A DNA stretch of 7,635 nt from Nanobdellota archaeon (GTDB lineage Archaea > Nanobdellota > Nanobdellia > Pacearchaeales > GW2011-AR1), in assembly GCA_020056045.1 (NCBI GenBank), contig JAGVIM010000089.1, positions 1 through 7,635 on the forward strand. The letters run 5' to 3'. The first letter of the stretch is position 1, and every line of letters starts with the position of its first letter. Positions 4,881 to 7,635 of this stretch are shown one piece after another. The notes beneath the pieces were generated by a model. It was not told the origin of the DNA and did no database searches. It worked only from the letters and a program-made list of their open reading frames with translations. A program made the translations under genes and the position numbers.

Positions 4881-5789
4881 ATGCCAATAAATGCCGGTTT
4901 TGAATATGCAAGAGCAGAAGAAAAATATTACAATGCTCAAACTGATTCACAAAGACTAATTGCGCTTGAAGAAATGCTACGTACTGCTCCAGCCCATAAA
5001 GGTAGCGAAAGATTTAGAGGAGACATACGTCTAAAAATTAAAAAATTAAAAGAATCTATGATTAAATCAAAAAAATCAGGAAAATCAAACAAAAAAGGAA
5101 TAAAAAAAGAAGATCTTCAAGTAGTTATTATGGGGCTAACTAATTCTGGAAAATCTTCTATTCTAAAATCAATGACTAATGCAAATCCAAAAATAGCAAG
5201 CTATGGTTTTACAACAATGCAACCAGAAATAGGAACTTTAAATTATGCTAACTGCAATATCCAAATAATAGATCTTCCACCAATAGCAAGCGATAACTTT
5301 GATCATGGGGTAGTAAACAATGCAGACACAATTTTAATAGCCGTAGAAAAAATAGATGAGATTGAGATAGTATTAAATTCTATAAAGAATAAAAATGCAA
5401 AAAAAATAATTGTTTTTAATAAAATAGATCTATATGATATAAAAACAAAAAGAAAAGTTTCTGAAACTCTAAAAACAAAAAAATATAATTTTGTTTTAAT
5501 TTCAACAAAAACAAATGAAGGTTTAGAAGAACTAAAAGAAAAAATATTTAAATCATTTAATATAATAAGAATTTACACAAGACAACCGGGGGGAAAAGAA
5601 GATAATGTTCCAGTAATAATGCCCCCAGATTCAACACTAGAGCAAGTTGCAGAAAAAATTCTTCATGGCTATAGCAAAAGAATAAAATCTGCAAAAGTTT
5701 GGGGTCCTTCGAGCAAATTTGCAGGACAAAAAATAGGCCAAAAACATGTTGTTAAAGACAAAGATATTATTGAATTCTATACTGAATAA
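4881..5789 (+). CDS. DRG/OBG-like GTPase with C-terminal TGS domain
   Basis: The 302-residue protein has three parts. First comes an N-terminal basic helical region (about 1-78) with a Lys/Ser-rich linker at 60-76. The G domain (about 79-226) follows, with G1 GLTNSGKS (85-92), G2 around T111-T112, G3 DLPP (131-134), G4 NKID (180-183) and G5 STK (208-210). A TGS domain occupies about 228-302. This order is that of the DRG branch of OBG GTPases, which bind ribosomes and assist translation or ribosome assembly; archaeal DRG proteins are usually longer (about 370 residues). G3 normally reads DxPG; here Gly is Pro134, which could alter the nucleotide switch. The poly-basic N-terminus fits RNA or ribosome contact. 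It is transcribed alone, divergent from dph6. Confidence 0.88.
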   Translation: MPINAGFEYARAEEKYYNAQTDSQRLIALEEMLRTAPAHKGSERFRGDIRLKIKKLKESMIKSKKSGKSNKKGIKKEDLQVVIMGLTNSGKSSILKSMTNANPKIASYGFTTMQPEIGTLNYANCNIQIIDLPPIASDNFDHGVVNNADTILIAVEKIDEIEIVLNSIKNKNAKKIIVFNKIDLYDIKTKRKVSETLKTKKYNFVLISTKTNEGLEELKEKIFKSFNIIRIYTRQPGGKEDNVPVIMPPDSTLEQVAEKILHGYSKRIKSAKVWGPSSKFAGQKIGQKHVVKDKDIIEFYTE

Positions 5790-5991
5790 AAATATAAAAC
5801 TCAATTGAATTCAACACTCAATAAATCCTTTAACTTATTTATACATCCTCATTACTAATTAATCTAATCTCTTACCCATTGAAACTTATTTTTATTTTAT
5901 ATCACATTAACAATATTACAGAAAATCTATATTACATCCTATGTTTTAATTAACCCCTATCTTTAAAAGTTTAAATAACCTAAAAAATAAT
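5790..5991. other. 202-bp non-coding spacer
   Basis: No open reading frame of useful length occurs on either strand. The spacer holds a 10-bp palindrome TTGAATTCAA (5805-5814), a direct repeat ACTCAAT (5799-5805 and 5816-5822), and T-rich runs around 5888-5899 that could end the GTPase transcript. At its right end are the promoter elements of the next gene. I see no tRNA-like cloverleaf and no box C/D pair. Confidence 0.5.
5962..5977 (+). promoter_or_regulatory. Promoter of the YqjE/YqjD-like gene pair
   Basis: Two overlapping TATA-like boxes occur: TTTAAAAG (5962-5969) and TTTAAATA (5970-5977). The first is centred 26 nt before the ATG at 5992 and would give a leaderless transcript, in keeping with the absence of any GGAGG-like motif before that ATG. 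Confidence 0.45.
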
Positions 5992-6282
5992 ATGGGAATA
6001 CTAGATTACCTTAAAGAAAGTCTTTCAGCAGGAATAAGCGATTTTATGAAAGAAATTGAAAGAGAATTTTCAAGAACAATTCTAAAAAGAGTATATCTTA
6101 TCAAAAAACAAATAATGAAAGAATTAATTGCTATTTTTATTATACTAATTTCCCTGGGACTATTGGCAATATCTGCAATTTTCTTTTTAATTGAATATAT
6201 TCATTTAAATAAAACAATTTCATTCCTAATAATAGGAATAATTGTTTTAATAATTGGAATTTTTGTTAAAATCACAAATTAA
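5992..6282 (+). CDS. Small two-helix membrane protein, YqjE/holin-superfamily-III-like
   Basis: The 96-residue protein has an amphipathic, charged N-terminal segment (about 1-42) followed by two hydrophobic helices at about 43-68 and 74-92, joined by a short hydrophilic turn (YIHLNKT). This is the architecture of the DUF1469/YqjE family, which is annotated as phage-holin superfamily III although many members are chromosomal. I recognise it from architecture and from its neighbour more than from sequence identity. The next gene, 30 nt downstream, encodes a DUF883/YqjD-like protein, and in bacteria such as E. coli yqjD and yqjE are adjacent. No ribosome binding site precedes the ATG, so it is probably read from a leaderless mRNA. 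Function unknown; it probably sits in the cell membrane. Confidence 0.7.
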   Translation: MGILDYLKESLSAGISDFMKEIEREFSRTILKRVYLIKKQIMKELIAIFIILISLGLLAISAIFFLIEYIHLNKTISFLIIGIIVLIIGIFVKITN

Positions 6283-6302
6283 ATAAGATAATTAAAATAA
6301 AA

Positions 6303-6308
6303 GGAGGT
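6303..6308 (+). promoter_or_regulatory. Strong ribosome binding site of the DUF883-like gene
   Basis: GGAGGT lies 4 nt before the ATG at 6313, identical in motif and spacing to the DUF378 gene. Since the gene ahead of it lacks such a motif, the downstream protein of the pair may be made in larger amounts. Confidence 0.85.
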
Positions 6309-6312
6309 AAAA

Positions 6313-6519
6313 ATGGCAAAAGAAAAAAGATTTATTGAAAAAACAAGAGATGCTTTTGAAACTGCAGGTGAAAGATTAGTTGAAGCAAGAGATAAAACTC
6401 GAGAAACAATAGAAGAACATCCTTTTACTTCAATCATAATTGCAGCAGCAATAGGTGCAGTAGTGGGAGTCGCTACAGCAGAAGCAATAAGAATGATAAG
6501 AGGAAGAAATAGGGAATAG
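6313..6519 (+). CDS. DUF883 (ElaB/YqjD)-like membrane-anchored protein
   Basis: The 68-residue protein has a charged helical N-terminal part (about 1-35) rich in Lys, Arg and Glu. After a His-Pro-Phe break (36-38) comes one transmembrane helix (about 39-56) with a GxxxG pattern (G48, G52), then a basic tail ending RMIRGRNRE. The soluble helix, the 'P then glycine-rich helix' pattern and the Arg-rich end match the YqjD/ElaB family; in E. coli these are C-tail-anchored inner-membrane proteins, and YqjD binds ribosomes in stationary phase. Here it follows a YqjE-like gene by 30 nt, so the two are probably one operon. The archaeal function is not known; ribosome tethering is an inference from the bacterial relatives. 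No clear plus-strand terminator precedes the converging TyrRS gene; T-rich stretches follow inside its 3' end (about 6566-6598). Confidence 0.75.
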   Translation: MAKEKRFIEKTRDAFETAGERLVEARDKTRETIEEHPFTSIIIAAAIGAVVGVATAEAIRMIRGRNRE

Positions 6520-6533
6520 ATAAAATCTGTAAT

Positions 6534-6550
6534 AAAAAGACTTAAAAAAA
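6534..6550 (-). terminator. T-rich terminator of tyrS
   Basis: Directly after the TyrRS stop the minus strand has seven T (6550-6544), then AAGTC-type bases, then five T (6538-6534). This is a typical hairpin-free archaeal stop and lies in the 35-bp gap to the converging DUF883-like gene. Confidence 0.55.
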
Positions 6551-6554
6551 TATT

Positions 6555-7574
6555 TTATTTGTAAGCCTTTTTTGCTAATTCATTTAATTTCTTTTTATCT
6601 ACTTTAGATAATAATCTAATTAGTTCATTAGCAATTGCATTTTTTAAATCCATGGGATGTAGTTTCTTTTCAACAACATCTTTCTCAATCTCAAGATAAT
6701 TAGAATATTCTACATTTCCCCCAAACTTAACAGGCCTTTCAACTAATAATTTCTCTTTATTATCTTGTTTTATGGTCATTATTACATAGTTTAAAAATTC
6801 CATTATACCACAATCAGAATCTCCTTCAAGAAAATAAGATTTATTCACTTTTTCAATTATTGTTTTTTCATCATCAGTTAAATCAATCTTACTTTTAGGA
6901 TCTGAAGAACTCATTTTCTTTCCAACCAATCCCTGAATCATTGGATTCATAATTTCAATTCTTGCATCATAACCAACACGAGGCAAGTTTTCTCTAGCAA
7001 ACATGAATATTTTTCTCTGATCAACTCCCCCAAATTGGACATCAACTCCCAGATATTGCTCATCAAGAGCTTGCATTATTGGGTATATCAGTCCACCAAG
7101 AGCAGGATTTTCTCCCATTTTAACTACTTCTGAAGCAGCTTTTTTGCATTCTCCAATAGAATTCATACTAGCCATCTTCAAAACATCATAACTATATTCT
7201 GGCTTTAACTGAAATTCACTCCCCCTGACAAATTCTATTTTTTTTAAATCAGCCCCAGAAGCTTTTAAAAGTTGGGTTATTGCTTCTTTATAATAATCAT
7301 ATCTATGGTCTAAATCTACCCAGGGAGTTCCATCCAGTGCTCCATGTAAATCAGCTAATAAAACTTTAACCTTAAAACCAGCCCTGGAAAAATCACTTAA
7401 TTTTAACATAGGAAGAAAATAAGCAACCGAAGGTTTTCCAGTAGGAGCAGTTCCCCAATAAACAACCGGATTTTTCTTTTCCCTTAACAGTTTTCTTAAT
7501 TCTTCTTCTGTAACAATCTCCTGAGTATTTCTTTTAACAAGTTCAAACCTTTCTTCAACACTCATTTCTTTCAT
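6555..7574 (-). CDS. tyrS: Tyrosyl-tRNA synthetase, archaeal/eukaryotic type
   Basis: The 339-residue class Ic synthetase joins tyrosine to tRNA(Tyr) using ATP. It resembles the catalytic core of eukaryotic cytosolic TyrRS closely: YWGTAPTGKP at 39-48, ADLHGALD at 74-81, YP..QALDEQYL at 164-175, VQFGGVDQRKIF at 179-190. The tyrosine-binding residues Y39, Y164, Q168, D171 and Q186 are conserved. The KMSSS loop is intact at 220-224. The HIGH-equivalent motif, HVAY in the human enzyme, is SVAY (49-52), so its first His is lost. The C-terminal part (about 225-339) is the helical anticodon-binding domain; there is no EMAP-II-like extension. No ribosome binding site lies before the ATG, but CTTTAATAA sits about 26 nt upstream, suggesting a leaderless mRNA. 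M4 is a possible alternative start. Confidence 0.95.
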   Translation of the reverse strand: MKEMSVEERFELVKRNTQEIVTEEELRKLLREKKNPVVYWGTAPTGKPSVAYFLPMLKLSDFSRAGFKVKVLLADLHGALDGTPWVDLDHRYDYYKEAITQLLKASGADLKKIEFVRGSEFQLKPEYSYDVLKMASMNSIGECKKAASEVVKMGENPALGGLIYPIMQALDEQYLGVDVQFGGVDQRKIFMFARENLPRVGYDARIEIMNPMIQGLVGKKMSSSDPKSKIDLTDDEKTIIEKVNKSYFLEGDSDCGIMEFLNYVIMTIKQDNKEKLLVERPVKFGGNVEYSNYLEIEKDVVEKKLHPMDLKNAIANELIRLLSKVDKKKLNELAKKAYK

Positions 7575-7596
7575 GAAAAATGAAATGATAAAACCT

Positions 7597-7605
7597 TATT
7601 AAAGT
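7597..7605 (-). promoter_or_regulatory. Probable TATA box of tyrS (leaderless)
   Basis: On the minus strand CTTTAATAA is centred about 27 nt before the ATG at 7574, so transcription would begin at or very near that codon. The absence of a Shine-Dalgarno motif agrees. The rest of 7575-7635 shows nothing else I can name. Confidence 0.4.
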
Positions 7606-7635
7606 TTTCTATATCACCAAATCTTTCTGATTTAT

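Noticed and set aside
5805..5814. TTGAATTCAA palindrome as an operator
   Set aside because: A 10-bp palindrome is easily found by chance in sequence this AT-rich, it is far from the next promoter, and it has no partner site.
5992..6282. Phage holin, hence a prophage remnant
   Set aside because: The holin-III label covers many chromosomal YqjE-like proteins. No endolysin, integrase or phage structural gene is present, and the neighbours are housekeeping genes.
6555..7574. Tryptophanyl-tRNA synthetase instead of TyrRS
   Set aside because: Both are class Ic enzymes, but the YP..QALDEQYL and VQFGGVDQRK segments with the Tyr-binding residues match TyrRS.

Overview
The window reads as a compact piece of chromosome from a very AT-rich archaeon. 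Three things point to Archaea. There is a diphthamide synthetase (Dph6), whose pathway exists only in archaea and eukaryotes. The tyrosyl-tRNA synthetase is of the archaeal/eukaryotic type and very close in motifs to the eukaryotic cytosolic enzyme. TATA-like boxes lie at archaeal distances (about 26 nt) ahead of several start codons. Small genes, short spacers and extreme AT content would suit a DPANN-type lineage (for example a Woesearchaeota/Pacearchaeota relative), but that placement is inference. No tRNA, rRNA, CRISPR array, insertion sequence or phage gene is visible.

Layout, left to right. (1) Positions 1-112 hold the 3' end region of a leftward operon, with a hairpin plus T-rich tract, and a possible promoter for a gene beyond the left edge. 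(2) 113-1949, all on the minus strand: an arginase-family hydrolase, then a low-molecular-weight phosphatase, then the RNA 2',3'-cyclic phosphodiesterase ThpR. The last two overlap by 4 bp. Two tandem perfect palindromes sit between the first and second genes. (3) 1950-2109 is a divergent promoter region, with a palindromic TATA element and a repeat-rich leader before the arginase-family gene. (4) 2110-2319, plus strand: a small DUF378 membrane protein with a very strong ribosome binding site and a T-rich terminator. (5) 2357-4786, minus strand: Dph6, a stand-alone class I glutamine amidotransferase overlapping it by 4 bp, and an M16 zinc peptidase. (6) 4881-5789, plus strand: a DRG/OBG-like GTPase with a TGS domain. 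(7) 5992-6519, plus strand: two small membrane proteins that resemble the bacterial YqjE/YqjD pair. (8) 6555-7574, minus strand: TyrRS.

Functionally the window is mostly housekeeping around translation and RNA: EF-2 modification (Dph6), tRNA charging (TyrRS), a ribosome-type GTPase and RNA end processing (ThpR). Points worth a second look: a Dph6-amidotransferase pair that could feed glutamine-derived ammonia to diphthamide synthesis; key-residue changes in three enzymes (HIGH-motif His to Ser in TyrRS, a metal-ligand Asp to Asn in the arginase-family protein, G3 Gly to Pro in the GTPase); and unexplained palindromes around the arginase-family gene. Genes appear to use two initiation modes, leaderless and strong Shine-Dalgarno. 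I did not find a clear new multi-gene defence or mobile system.
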